A stretch of 64,000 nt of DNA, from contig NZ_CP113116.1 of NCBI RefSeq assembly GCF_026625985.1, positions 4,030,001-4,094,000 of the forward strand, in the 5' to 3' direction. The DNA is from Mycobacterium sp. Aquia_213. Lineage in GTDB: Bacteria > Actinomycetota > Actinomycetes > Mycobacteriales > Mycobacteriaceae. The notes beneath the pieces were generated by a model that saw only the letters and a list, made by a program, of their open reading frames with translations, made no database searches and had not been told where the DNA came from. The translations under genes were made by a program, and so were the position numbers. Positions 28,473 to 37,423 of this stretch are shown here, piece by piece (position 1 is the first letter of the stretch; the number at the start of each line of letters is the position of its first letter).

Positions 28473-28806
28473 AAACCACCGAGCGGCGTGTCGCCGTCCG
28501 GCAGGAGGCCTTCACCGCCAAGTACGGCGTCGCCATGGGTGCCGGCAACGTGTGACTCCAGGGCCGTCACGTCGAGATCGAATTCTTCAACCGTATCCTG
28601 TTGTCATTCAACGACATACACCCGACTTGGCTCACGTTTCGGGGTTCACGGTGGTTGCGGCGGGTGGCCAACGTGCGCACCGTGAAGACCGCCCAAGGCG
28701 CATGACGGCGTGGCGCTGTCGCGCACCTGTTGGTAGTGGATGATGGTCGCTTCCGGCGTGGTTTGGGTGGCCGAGTTTTGTCGTACCCGGCTGCGATGAT
28801 GGGGTC
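28473..28806. other. Intergenic region with left direct repeat upstream of the DUF222-HNH gene
   Basis: These 334 bases contain the left copy of a 48-base direct repeat (28571-28618) and the presumed promoter of the DUF222-HNH gene. A short frame before the repeat reads TTERRVAVRQEAFTAKYGVA, which looks like a remnant of an unidentified gene, but nothing full length is present. Confidence 0.5.
28571..28618 (+). repeat. Left 48-bp direct repeat flanking a 13E12-type element
   Basis: This copy runs from gtcgagatcg to tcaacgacata and matches 45 of 48 bases of the copy at 30254-30301, in the same orientation. Differences fall at repeat positions 14, 16 and 22. The two copies bracket the DUF222-HNH gene. 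Confidence 0.9.
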
Positions 28807-30060
28807 ATGTCTTCGACCGCATCGTCTTGCGCCGTTGTATCGCGTCCTGATGAGCGGCTTGAGGTGTTGTTTGACGAGTTGGCGGAGTTGACCGGTCAGC
28901 GTAATGCGATTGATGGGCGCATCGTGGAGATCGCCGCTGAGATAGATCGCGACGAGCTGTGTGGGGTCACCGGCGCGCGGTCGGTGGCGGCGTTGATGGG
29001 CTGGAAGACCGGCTCGTCGTCGGCAAACGCCCACACGATCGCCACGGTGGCGCGTCGGTGGGCGGAGTTTCCGCGGTGCGCGGCGGGTATGCGGGAGGGT
29101 CGGCTGTCGTTGGATCAGGTCGGGGTGATCGCGGCGCGGGCGGGCGGGGGCTCTGATGAGCATTATGCGGAGCTGGCGGCGGTGGCGACGGTCGGCCAGT
29201 TGCGTACCGCGGTGAAGCTGGAACCGCGACCCGAACACGATTCTGCCCGGCCAGGCCCGCGGGCCTCGATCACCCAGAGCTCTGATGAGGAGTTCACGTG
29301 GTGGCGGATCAAACTTGGGCACCTGGACGCGGCGAAGTTCGATGCGGCGTTGGCGTCTTATCGTGATGCGCTGATCGCCGAGTGGAAGCACGATCACGAC
29401 ACTGGCGACGGCGCCTGCGATCAGGTGCCGCCGGTGCCGGGCACTGTCGAGGCGTTTATGCACCTGGTGGAGACGGGGTGGGACGCCGAGGCGGCCCGCC
29501 GCCCCCATGGGCAGCACACCACTGTGGTGGTGCACGTCGATGTGGACCAGCGTGCCGCCGCGCTGCATCTGGGTCCGCTGCTCACCGACGCCGAACGCCG
29601 ATACCTGAGCTGTGATGCCACCTGTGAAGTCTGGTTCGAACGGGACGGCGAGGTCATCGGCGCCGGGCGCGCGACGCGGGTGATCAACCGGCGGCTTCGC
29701 CGCGCCCTCGAGCACCGCCACCGAACGTGCGCGGTTGCGGGCTGCGGCGCCACCCGCGGACTGCACGCACACCACATCCGCCACTGGGAAGACGGCGGCC
29801 CCACCGAGTTGGCCAACCTGGTACTGGTCTGCCCGTATCACCATCGGCTGCACCACCGCGGCGTCATCACCATCACCCGAACCGCAGACGATCTCATCGT
29901 CACCGACAACGCCGGCCGATTACTGAGCCCGGGATCGCTGGCGCGCCCACCAACGCAACCCCCGCCCGACGTCCCACCATGCCCCGGGCCCACCGGCGAA
30001 CGCGCCAACTGGTGGTGGTACCAACCGTTCCAACCGCGACCGTCACCAACAACCAACTAG
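28807..30060 (+). CDS. DUF222 domain HNH endonuclease (13E12 repeat family)
   Basis: This 417-residue protein has an N-terminal DUF222 helical region (about 15-290) and a C-terminal HNH nuclease domain. The cysteine pair lies in CAVAGCGATRGLHAHHIRHW at about 308-330, followed by GGPTELANLVLVCPYHHRLH (about 330-350). This is a typical HNH with zinc-like Cys pairs, and the protein is full length. It encodes the only protein of the element bounded by the 48-base repeats. Codon use leans toward G- and T-ending codons more than the neighbours, consistent with foreign or repeat origin. Biological role of this family is unknown. Confidence 0.9.
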   Translation: MSSTASSCAVVSRPDERLEVLFDELAELTGQRNAIDGRIVEIAAEIDRDELCGVTGARSVAALMGWKTGSSSANAHTIATVARRWAEFPRCAAGMREGRLSLDQVGVIAARAGGGSDEHYAELAAVATVGQLRTAVKLEPRPEHDSARPGPRASITQSSDEEFTWWRIKLGHLDAAKFDAALASYRDALIAEWKHDHDTGDGACDQVPPVPGTVEAFMHLVETGWDAEAARRPHGQHTTVVVHVDVDQRAAALHLGPLLTDAERRYLSCDATCEVWFERDGEVIGAGRATRVINRRLRRALEHRHRTCAVAGCGATRGLHAHHIRHWEDGGPTELANLVLVCPYHHRLHHRGVITITRTADDLIVTDNAGRLLSPGSLARPPTQPPPDVPPCPGPTGERANWWWYQPFQPRPSPTTN

Positions 30061-30637
30061 GCTCGTTGCCGGCCCAAGCACCAGCACCGGTTCGAAGCCC
30101 AAACAGGTTGGGGCATCAAGAAATTCGTTCCCGATACGCGCAGCCGGCCCGCCACGCCGACGACCTGACCCGCACCGCCGGCCCGCAACCCGACAACCTC
30201 CGCAAACCCTCACCGCGATCCGCGCCTCGAGAAGCCAACTTGAGCTAAGTCGGGTCGAGATCGAATCCCTCAACGGTATCCTGTTGTCATTCAACGACAT
30301 AACAGACCGTGCCGGCCGCGGCGCCGGTGTCACCGACCAACCGCGCAGGAATGATCGACAATGCCTCAACATCTTCGCGAGACCGCTTGCAAGAGAACGA
30401 ACTAGACGGCGCACCCTCTGACCCAAGCCGAGCCGGTTGGCGCTGTGCGACGAGACGAACAAGAACTGGGCCGATGACAAACGGGAGTGAAGACGAACGT
30501 AGTCAAGCCACCTGATGATGCGAAACGCGCTGCCCGGTGGGTTATTAGGTGGCAGCGTAGGTGGGGCCAGTCTTTCCCGGAAACAGCTTCACGATCCCTG
30601 GAGGACCGCGCTGCGCCAGGCCAAACGAACGGCGCTT
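30061..30637. other. Intergenic region with right direct repeat
   Basis: These 577 bases between the DUF222-HNH stop and the convergent DUF1524 gene contain the right 48-base repeat (30254-30301). The remaining sequence, including 30302-30637, shows short frames only and nothing I recognise; it may be debris from past insertions. Confidence 0.5.
30254..30301 (+). repeat. Right 48-bp direct repeat flanking a 13E12-type element
   Basis: This is the second copy of the repeat described at 28571-28618, in the same orientation and identical at 45 of 48 positions. Read on the minus strand both copies could encode MSLNDNRI followed by two or three variable residues, but no such gene continues. Confidence 0.9.
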
Positions 30638-31348
30638 TCAACTCTTAGGACACGTTTCAGCGGCCTGACGAAGCGCACCCGCGGACGCCTGATCCACCGG
30701 CAGCTGGTAACCACGCAACACCGCGATGAACTGCATCGCGTACTGACAGGCGAACGCGCGGTTGGGCGGCATCCATTGACCCGGCGGCAGGTCGCCCTTG
30801 TCCTGATTGGCCTGACCCTGGACTGCCAGCAGGTTGGCCGGGTCGTTGGCGAAGCGCAGCCGCTCGGGATCCGGCCAGCCGAAAGCTCCCATGTCCCAGG
30901 CATAGGCAAGCGGGACGATGTGGTCGATCTGCACCGACTCGCCGACCTTCGCGCCGCGCTGGAAGGCGATCGTGGTGTTGGTATACGGGTCGTGCAGGGT
31001 ACCGGTGGCCACGGCAGTGGGGCACCGCTTGACGGCCACGTAGGTCTTGTCGACGAGATCTCGGTCGAGGATGTCGTCGCGGGTGTCGCATCCGTTGCGC
31101 CCGCCCGGGGCGTCGTTGTTGTCGTCCCAGGAGTCGCCGAAGGCCGCCCGGCGGTAGTCGTAGTGGTGCACCCTCAGCGGCGCTACCGCAATGCCGGCCA
31201 GCACATCGGCTCCCGGCGCCACCGTGGGCACATCGGCGCGCGCGGCGACCTCCGCGTGCCTGGCCGACGTCGACCCCAGCGTTTGATAAGCGACCAGCAC
31301 CGCGAGCGCCGCGGCCGCCGACAACCAGAGCAGCATTTTGCGGTTCAC
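30638..31348 (-). CDS. Membrane-anchored HNH nuclease-like protein, DUF1524 (Rv2972c-like)
   Basis: This 236-residue protein has an N-terminal hydrophobic segment (residues 4-24, MLLWLSAAAALAVLVAYQTL) that should export or anchor it. The DUF1524/GmrSD-type HNH core contains SVQIDHIVPLAYAW (about 138-151) and NDPANLLAVQGQANQDKG (about 165-182). The His-Asn pattern suggests a nuclease acting outside the cytoplasm. Its GTG start overlaps the recG stop as GTGA, so it is translationally coupled to recG, as in M. tuberculosis. Its target is unknown. Confidence 0.9.
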   Translation of the reverse strand: MNRKMLLWLSAAAALAVLVAYQTLGSTSARHAEVAARADVPTVAPGADVLAGIAVAPLRVHHYDYRRAAFGDSWDDNNDAPGGRNGCDTRDDILDRDLVDKTYVAVKRCPTAVATGTLHDPYTNTTIAFQRGAKVGESVQIDHIVPLAYAWDMGAFGWPDPERLRFANDPANLLAVQGQANQDKGDLPPGQWMPPNRAFACQYAMQFIAVLRGYQLPVDQASAGALRQAAETCPKS

Positions 31349-33570
31349 GACTTGTCCAGGTATTCGATGCGGTCGGTGTCGGTGAATTGTGCTGCCAGCG
31401 AAGCCAATCCAGGGTTTTGGGGGTTGTCCTGATACACCCGGGTGCAGAATTCTCGGGCCGCTTCGATGAACGCCAGGTGGTCGGCCAGTGACAGCAGCCG
31501 CAGGGTGATCGCCCGGCCGGACTGGTTGCGGCCCAGCACATCTCCCTCCCGGCGCTCTTTGAGATCCAGCTCGGAAAGCGCGAAACCGTCCAGTGTTCCG
31601 GCCACCGCATTAAGCCGCCGGCCGGCCGGCGATCCCGGCGAGCTCCAGCTGGCCAGCAGGCACAGGCTCGGATGCTGGCCGCGGCCGATGCGGCCACGCA
31701 GCTGATGCAATTGGCTGATGCCGAACCGGTCGGCGTCCATCACCAGCATCACCGTGGCATTGGGGACGTCGACGCCGACCTCAATGACGGTGGTGCACAC
31801 CAGCACGTCGGTCTCACCGGCGCGAAAGGCGGTCATCGCCGCATCCTTCTCGTCGGCGGGCAACCGTCCGTGCATCAGTCCCAGCCGCAGGTTCGCCAGC
31901 TCACCGGAACGCAGCCTTTCGAAAAGCCCCACGGCGGTCTCCGTCGGTCGCGCGTCGTCCTCCCCCTTCTCCGCCTCCTCGCTCTCATCGATGCGGGGCG
32001 CCACCACGTAGGCCTGCCGGCCGGCCGCGACCTCCTCGCGGATGCGCCCCCAGGCCCGGTCCAGCCAGGCCGGTTTGTCCTTGACGAAAATGACGTTGCT
32101 GGTGATGGGCTGGCGGCCGCGGGGCAGCTCGCGCAGTGTCGAGGTTTCCAGGTCGCCGTAGACGGTGAGCGCGACGGTGCGGGGGATCGGCGTTGCCGTC
32201 ATCACCAGCAGGTGTGGCGTAATGCCTTCGGGGGCCTTGGCGCGCAACCGATCTCGTTGCTCCACGCCGAATCGGTGTTGCTCGTCGACCACCACCATGC
32301 CCAGGTTGTGAAACTCCACTACATCCTGCAGCAGGGCGTGCGTGCCGATCACGATACCGACCTGGCCGCCGGCGATCTCACGGCGTACTTGGTTCTTCTG
32401 CACGGTCGACATCGATCCGGTCAGCAGCGCGGCGCGGGTCGCATTGTCGGCCCCGCCCAGCTGGCCGGCCATCGCCAGCGGACCGAGCACGTCGTTGATC
32501 GACCGCAGATGTTGTGCGGCAAGGACTTCCGTCGGTGCTAGCAGCGCGCACTGGTAGCCCGCATCGACCATCTGCAGCATCGCCAGCACCGCGATGATCG
32601 TCTTGCCCGAACCGACCTCGCCCTGCAGCATCCGGTTCATCGGACGACTGGCCGCCAGCCCCTCGGACAGCACGTCGAGCGTTTCGCGCTGCCCCGCCGT
32701 GAGCTCGAAGGGCAAGCGTCCCAACAGTTCCGCAGCCAAACCGTCCGACTGCCGCGGCGCCGGTGGTCCCGATTGCGACAGCTCGCCGTGCCGCCGTGTT
32801 ACCAGCGCCCACTGCAGGCCGACGGCTTCGTCGAAGGTCAATCGCTCACGCGCACGGCGGCGCTGCCCCTCGTCCTCGGCCAGATGGATCGCGCGCAGCG
32901 CCTCGTCTTCGGGCATCAGCTCGTGTTCGGCGATCAGCTCCTCGGGCAGCGGATCGGTCACCGGATCGAGCACCTCGAGCACCTGGCGCACGCACGCGAA
33001 GATGTCCCAGCTCTGCAGCTTGGTGCTGGCCGGATAGATCGGGAAGAACCGGCGTTCGAACGCCGACATCAACAGCTCGCCGCTGACGGCCTGCGAGGTG
33101 TCGGCGATGGTTTTGAGCGACTTGCTGCCGCGGTTACGTCCGGTCGGCGAGTCGAGGATCAGAAAGTCCGGGTGCGTCAGCTGCATGACGTTTCTGAAGT
33201 AGCCGACTTCCCCGGACAGCATCACCCGCGTGTCCTTGGTGAGGTCCTTGCTGAGGTAGTCGGCGTTGAAGAACGTCGCGGTCACCTTGCTACGGCCGGA
33301 CCCCACGGTGATACGCAGGCATTTGCGCCTCGGGTTCTTCTTCATCGGGAACGAGTGAGTGTCGGTGATGGTGTCGACGAGGGTGATGTGCTGGCCCTCT
33401 TCGGGCCGCTCATCGTCGGCATCCCATTTCGCGGCGCCCTCGGTGTAGCTGCGCGGGTAGTGGCGCAGCAGGTCGTCGACGGTCCGGATGCCGAACACCT
33501 CGTCGAGGGGGCCCGCGGCTTTGGCGCCCAGCACGTAGTCCAGGCGAGTGCTCAGCGACACCACGGTCAC
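31345..33570 (-). CDS. recG: ATP-dependent DNA helicase RecG
   Basis: RecG is a superfamily 2 helicase that regresses stalled replication forks and processes Holliday junctions. The 741-residue protein has an N-terminal OB-fold wedge domain, Walker A in GEVGSGKT near 318, the DEQH box (VVDEQHRFGVEQR) near 429, then TATPIPRT and a C-terminal helicase lobe (DRFGISQLHQLRGRIGRG). The length matches actinobacterial RecG. The GTG start overlaps the stop of the upstream DAK2-type kinase gene, and its own stop overlaps the HNH gene, forming a tightly coupled three-gene unit. Confidence 0.97.
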   Translation of the reverse strand: MTVVSLSTRLDYVLGAKAAGPLDEVFGIRTVDDLLRHYPRSYTEGAAKWDADDERPEEGQHITLVDTITDTHSFPMKKNPRRKCLRITVGSGRSKVTATFFNADYLSKDLTKDTRVMLSGEVGYFRNVMQLTHPDFLILDSPTGRNRGSKSLKTIADTSQAVSGELLMSAFERRFFPIYPASTKLQSWDIFACVRQVLEVLDPVTDPLPEELIAEHELMPEDEALRAIHLAEDEGQRRRARERLTFDEAVGLQWALVTRRHGELSQSGPPAPRQSDGLAAELLGRLPFELTAGQRETLDVLSEGLAASRPMNRMLQGEVGSGKTIIAVLAMLQMVDAGYQCALLAPTEVLAAQHLRSINDVLGPLAMAGQLGGADNATRAALLTGSMSTVQKNQVRREIAGGQVGIVIGTHALLQDVVEFHNLGMVVVDEQHRFGVEQRDRLRAKAPEGITPHLLVMTATPIPRTVALTVYGDLETSTLRELPRGRQPITSNVIFVKDKPAWLDRAWGRIREEVAAGRQAYVVAPRIDESEEAEKGEDDARPTETAVGLFERLRSGELANLRLGLMHGRLPADEKDAAMTAFRAGETDVLVCTTVIEVGVDVPNATVMLVMDADRFGISQLHQLRGRIGRGQHPSLCLLASWSSPGSPAGRRLNAVAGTLDGFALSELDLKERREGDVLGRNQSGRAITLRLLSLADHLAFIEAAREFCTRVYQDNPQNPGLASLAAQFTDTDRIEYLDKS

Positions 33571-35246
33571 TCGACGCCGATCAGCAAGGCGTCGCCGCGA
33601 TGGCCGGTGCGGTAGATCACCAGCTCGGTGCCCGGATGATGGTCGTGCACGTGCTGGTGCAGCGTGTTGGTCACCGCGGCGTCGTCGATGCCGGTACCGA
33701 CCAGCACGGTCACCAGGTCACCGCCGGAGGCCAGCAGCAGATCGAGCAGGCCGATCGCCGCCCCGGCCGCATCGGCGGCCACGATCAGCACCTCGTCGCC
33801 CGCGATGCCCAGGCCGTCGCCCGGCTGACATCGTCCCGCCCAGGTCAGCGCGCTCTCGGTGGCGATGCGCACCGATCCGTACCGGGCACCGCCCGCGGCG
33901 CGGGCCATGGTGTAGCCGTCGTCGACCGCCTGCCGGTCCGTTTCGTGCACGGCCAGCGCGGCCAGCCCCTGCACCATGGACCCGGTCGGTATCGGCACCA
34001 CGTCGATGCCCCAGCCGATGGCCGCGGTGCAGCCGGCGACCAACTCCTCGGCGGCCACATAGCCATTCGGCAGCACCATCACCTGTGCGGCACCGGCGTC
34101 GACGACGGCCCGCATCAGCTGGTGCGCGCTGATACCCGTGGTCGGGTCGCCCGCCTCGGGCGCGGGTTGCAGCACGTGGGCGCCCTCCCCGGCGAACAGC
34201 TCGGCGGCGCCGTCTCCGTCGACGACGGCCAGCACCGCCCGTTCCCTGGTCCAGCCGCCCGCGGGCAGCCCGATGCCCCCCGAGCTCAGCGCGGAGATCA
34301 CGATCCGGCTCAGCCGTCCGGCCGCGAGGCCCGCTTCGACCGCGGCGCCGGCGTCGTCGGTGTGCACGTGGACCGAGTAGGTGGCTTGGTTGGTAAACGG
34401 CGCGGCAGCGATGGCTACCGAATCACCCAGGTTCGTCAGCCGGTCCCGCAGGGAATTCGCGGCCGGCGGATTACACCCGTCCAGCCGGTACATGACCTCG
34501 AACTGCGGTGTTGGCCGTTCGGGAGGGCCCGCCGTGGGCTCGATGCGCGGCGAGAGCTCATAGACCGTGCGGGCGGGCGCCGGTCCGCCGACCGTCGAAC
34601 GCAGCGCGTCGAGCAGGACCAGCAACCCCCGCCCGCCGGCATCCACGGCGCCGGCGTCGGCCAGCACGTCGAGCTGTTCAGGGGTCTTTTCCAGCGCGAC
34701 CACCGCCGCGTCGCCGGCCGCGGTGATCGCCGAGGCCAGCCCGTCGTTCGCGCACTTCTCGACGGCGTCGGCGGCGGCCCGCAGCACCGAGACGATGGTG
34801 CCGGGAATCTCCTGCCCACCCATCGAGGTGATGACCAGCTCGACGCCGCGCTGCAACGCCGCCCCGAGCAGCACGGCGTCCAGGTGCGGCAGTTCACCGC
34901 CGGATTCGGCGGCCGCGGTCGCGGTGACGTCGGCGATACCGCGCAGGATCTGCGACAGGATCACCCCGGAGTTGCCGCGGGCCCCGTTGAGCGCGCCCAC
35001 CGACAGCGCCGATGCGGCCCGGGCGACGCAACCGGGGCCGCCGTCCGCGCCGACGCCCGCGTTGGCCTCGGCCAGTGCGGAACGCATCGTGAACAGCATG
35101 TTTGCGCCGGTATCGGAGTCGGCGACCGGGAACACATTGAGGCGGTTGATCTCGTCGATGTGAGTGATCAGGTCGCTGACGGCGGTGTGCGCCCAATCCC
35201 GCAGGGCCGGTGCGTCGAGCAGACGATCCGAACTGCCCACTGTCAC
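33567..35246 (-). CDS. DAK2-domain fatty-acid-kinase-like (FakA-type) protein
   Basis: This 559-residue protein has an N-terminal DAK2 (DhaL-like) kinase domain with the metal/nucleotide motif NVFPVADSDTGANM (about 37-50) and GARGNSGVILSQIL near 95. It continues with the middle and C-terminal regions seen in FakA/YloV proteins. In Firmicutes, FakA with a DegV-type FakB phosphorylates fatty acids bound to FakB. In H37Rv the locus is annotated as two adjacent pieces (Rv2975c and Rv2974c); here the reading frame is continuous. It is the first gene of the coupled unit with recG. The product might handle exogenous fatty acids, but no FakB partner is in the window. Confidence 0.88.
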   Translation of the reverse strand: MTVGSSDRLLDAPALRDWAHTAVSDLITHIDEINRLNVFPVADSDTGANMLFTMRSALAEANAGVGADGGPGCVARAASALSVGALNGARGNSGVILSQILRGIADVTATAAAESGGELPHLDAVLLGAALQRGVELVITSMGGQEIPGTIVSVLRAAADAVEKCANDGLASAITAAGDAAVVALEKTPEQLDVLADAGAVDAGGRGLLVLLDALRSTVGGPAPARTVYELSPRIEPTAGPPERPTPQFEVMYRLDGCNPPAANSLRDRLTNLGDSVAIAAAPFTNQATYSVHVHTDDAGAAVEAGLAAGRLSRIVISALSSGGIGLPAGGWTRERAVLAVVDGDGAAELFAGEGAHVLQPAPEAGDPTTGISAHQLMRAVVDAGAAQVMVLPNGYVAAEELVAGCTAAIGWGIDVVPIPTGSMVQGLAALAVHETDRQAVDDGYTMARAAGGARYGSVRIATESALTWAGRCQPGDGLGIAGDEVLIVAADAAGAAIGLLDLLLASGGDLVTVLVGTGIDDAAVTNTLHQHVHDHHPGTELVIYRTGHRGDALLIGVE

Positions 35247-35420
35247 CCACCTCCTCCGCCGACCGGCCTATTGAGCCTAGCCAGCGGCCGCGACAGCTTC
35301 AGAGGTAAGCCAACCGTCTGTGTGGATCGTTTTGGTGGTTGCCCACCACAGTCGGTATCCTGGGCTGTCGCGGCGCGATCTATCCGTGCCGGACCCCCGA
35401 ACATTTGAGGAGCTGGAACG

Positions 35421-35615
35421 ATGGCCGCTGTGTGCGAAATCTGCGGGAAAGGCCCCGGCTTCGGCAAGTCGGTGTCGCACTCCCACCGGCGCACCAGCCG
35501 GCGCTGGGACCCGAACGTCCAGACGGTGCACGTCGTGGCGCGTCCCGGCGGCAACAAGAAGCGACTCAGCGTGTGCGCGTCCTGCATCAAGGCCGGCAAG
35601 GTCCTACGCGGCTAG
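35421..35615 (+). CDS. rpmB: 50S ribosomal protein L28, zinc-binding type
   Basis: This 64-residue L28 protein contains two Cys pairs, CEIC near 5-8 and CASC near 52-55, marking the zinc-binding C+ version. A ribosome site (GGAG) lies nine bases before ATG 35421. Mycobacteria also carry additional L28 paralogues elsewhere. It is divergent from the DAK2-type gene, with 174 bases between, and convergent with the SDR at 35625, the two stops lying in one palindrome. Confidence 0.95.
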   Translation: MAAVCEICGKGPGFGKSVSHSHRRTSRRWDPNVQTVHVVARPGGNKKRLSVCASCIKAGKVLRG

Positions 35616-35627
35616 GCGCCGCGCCTA
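35613..35627. terminator. Palindrome joining rpmB and SDR stop codons
   Basis: The palindrome taggcgc-c-gcgccta places both TAG stops of the convergent genes at its outer ends. The arms are seven perfect base pairs around one base, so in RNA the real loop would be larger. A bidirectional termination role is inferred; no U-tract follows. Confidence 0.45.
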
Positions 35628-36446
35628 CATGACGATGTGCCCGGCGTCGACGGGTATCGACACGCCGGTCACGTAGCGCGCCCGGGGACCGACCAGCCAC
35701 AGCACCGCCTCCGTCACGTCTTGCGGCTCGACCAGCGGTACGTCGGGCAGCAGCATCTGCGCAACGGCCGGGTTCGGATTCTCCAGCATCCGGTTCACCA
35801 CGAAGTCGTTGAGGATCATCGGCGTCGAGACTCCGCTCGGGTGTACCGAGTTGACCCGAATCTTGTGCGGCGCATAGGCATTGGCGGCCGACCGCATCAG
35901 CCCCACCACGCCGTGCTTGGACGCGGCGTAGGCGAACATCGCGGCGGTACCGTCGCCACCCCGTCCGGTCAGGCCCTGCGACGAGCTGACCAGCACGATC
36001 GAACCGCCCCGGCCCTTGCGGATGATCGACGGCACCGTCGCCAGCAGCGTGTGCCAGACGCCCTTCAGGTTGGTGTCGACGATCGAGTTGAACACCGGCT
36101 CGGAACGGGTCTCGGTGTCACCGATCGCCACCACCCCGGCGTTGGCGATGACGATGTCCACCTCGCCGAGATCGTCGATCCCGGCCCGCACCGCGGACTC
36201 CAACTGCGCCAGGTCACGGACGTCGGCGACGACGGACACCGCCTTGCGGCCCGCGGCTTCGACGAGTTTTACGGTCTCGTCGAGGTCCGATTTGGTGCCC
36301 AGCGGGTAGGGAATCGCGTCGATGTCGGCGCAGATGTCCACGGCGATGATGTCGGCACCCTGTTCGGCCAGCGCCACGGCGTGGCTGCGACCCTGGCCGC
36401 GCGCCGCGCCGGTGATGACGGCGACGCTGTTGTCGAGTTCGCCCAT
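35625..36446 (-). CDS. Short-chain dehydrogenase, mycofactocin-associated type
   Basis: This 273-residue SDR has the NAD motif TGAARGQGRS at 12-21 and catalytic YAASK near 170. It also has the inserted segment VDICADIDAIPYPLGT (about 35-50), which marks the SDR subfamily (TIGR03971) thought to use non-exchanging NAD recycled through the peptide-derived cofactor mycofactocin. Substrates of this group are alcohols, many from sterol or terpenoid breakdown. It is followed upstream (two bases away) by another SDR, making a two-gene operon. No mft gene is present in the window. Confidence 0.88.
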   Translation of the reverse strand: MGELDNSVAVITGAARGQGRSHAVALAEQGADIIAVDICADIDAIPYPLGTKSDLDETVKLVEAAGRKAVSVVADVRDLAQLESAVRAGIDDLGEVDIVIANAGVVAIGDTETRSEPVFNSIVDTNLKGVWHTLLATVPSIIRKGRGGSIVLVSSSQGLTGRGGDGTAAMFAYAASKHGVVGLMRSAANAYAPHKIRVNSVHPSGVSTPMILNDFVVNRMLENPNPAVAQMLLPDVPLVEPQDVTEAVLWLVGPRARYVTGVSIPVDAGHIVM

Positions 36447-36448
36447 GC

Positions 36449-37339
36449 CTATACCTCCAGCCTTGTGCCGGTTTCTTGCTCGGCGAACGCCACCAGCAGG
36501 GCCGCCTCGTCGTAGTCGGACGCCAGCGGTGTGCGGCCGATCAGCGCCGGCTCGCCGCGCAGCCCGAACCTGCCGCTGACACCAACGAAGCTACCCGGCG
36601 GCACCGGTTCGCTGATGCAGTACAAGGTGGACGCCGCACCTTCATCGATGTCGTTGGCGAACCGGTCGGCCACCACCGTGACGGCCTTTTGCACCAACGA
36701 CATCAGCGGCGCGTCCGAGACATTCGAGATGTTCGAGGCCACCCACCCCGGATGCGTGAGCTGGGTGACGATCGGCGATCCGGCGGCGCGCAGCCGGCGA
36801 TCCAGCTCGAGGCCCCACAGCATGACCGCGAGCTTGGACAGTGCATACGACCCCAGCCTCGTCCACTTGCTTCGGCGCAGGTGCATGTCGTCGAGTCGCA
36901 GCGTGGCCGACTTGTGCGCGTCGGAGCCGACGTTGATGATCTGCGAGCGCACCCGGGGCAGCAACAGATTGGTCAACGCGAACGGTCCGAGCAGGTTGGT
37001 GCCCAGCGTCATCTCGAAGCCGTCGACGGTTTCTTTGCGGCGGTCGGTGAGCGTGCCGGCGTTGTTGATCAGGATGTCGATTTCCCCGTCGACCTGATCG
37101 GCGAAAGCACGCACCGACGACAGGTCCGCGAGATCGAGCTTGATCACCGACGTCGAGCCGTTCATCTCGGCGGCTCGTTGCTTCCCCAGGTCGGTGTTGC
37201 GCACCGCCAGGATCACCTGGGCGCCGGCTTTGGCCAGCGCGTGCGCGGTGCCCAGCCCGACCCCGTTGGTTGCTCCGGTCACGATGACTCGCTTGCCGGT
37301 CAAGTTGCCGAGGCGGCTCGGCGTCCAAGGTAACGTCAC
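36449..37339 (-). CDS. Short-chain dehydrogenase (retinol-dehydrogenase/WWOX-like)
   Basis: This 296-residue SDR has cofactor loop TGATNGVGLG (about 20-29), LINNAGTL near 87, and the SYALSKLAVMLW active-site helix (Tyr-x3-Lys) near 165. A C-terminal region containing GRFGLRGEPALIGR matches the retinol-dehydrogenase-like subgroup found widely in mycobacteria. Its start, ATG 37339, faces the divergent SnoaL-like gene across 84 bases, which must hold both promoters. It is absent from this place in H37Rv. Substrate unknown. Confidence 0.88.
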   Translation of the reverse strand: MTLPWTPSRLGNLTGKRVIVTGATNGVGLGTAHALAKAGAQVILAVRNTDLGKQRAAEMNGSTSVIKLDLADLSSVRAFADQVDGEIDILINNAGTLTDRRKETVDGFEMTLGTNLLGPFALTNLLLPRVRSQIINVGSDAHKSATLRLDDMHLRRSKWTRLGSYALSKLAVMLWGLELDRRLRAAGSPIVTQLTHPGWVASNISNVSDAPLMSLVQKAVTVVADRFANDIDEGAASTLYCISEPVPPGSFVGVSGRFGLRGEPALIGRTPLASDYDEAALLVAFAEQETGTRLEV

Positions 37340-37423
37340 GGCGACTAAGAGTAATGGTCGGTTCTATGTAAGTTGGGTCAGTTCTGCCAACATGGTCTGC
37401 AAACGGCACAGGAGTGGCTTGGC

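Larger units (their letters stand above)
28571..30301 (+). mobile_element. Putative 13E12-type repeat element (DUF222-HNH gene with flanking direct repeats)
   Basis: About 1.73 kb consists of a single DUF222/HNH gene between two 48-base imperfect direct repeats, with apparent remnant coding sequence on the left. 13E12 (REP13E12) elements are a repeated family in mycobacteria and hold the integration site of prophage phiRv1 in M. tuberculosis. No transposase or terminal inverted repeats were found, so mobility is inferred from repeat structure and from the absence of such a gene at this place in H37Rv. Confidence 0.5.

Noticed and set aside
30638..31348. HNH protein beside recG as part of a restriction or toxin system
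   Set aside because: It is the conserved Rv2972c neighbour coupled to recG, with an export signal and no partner gene.
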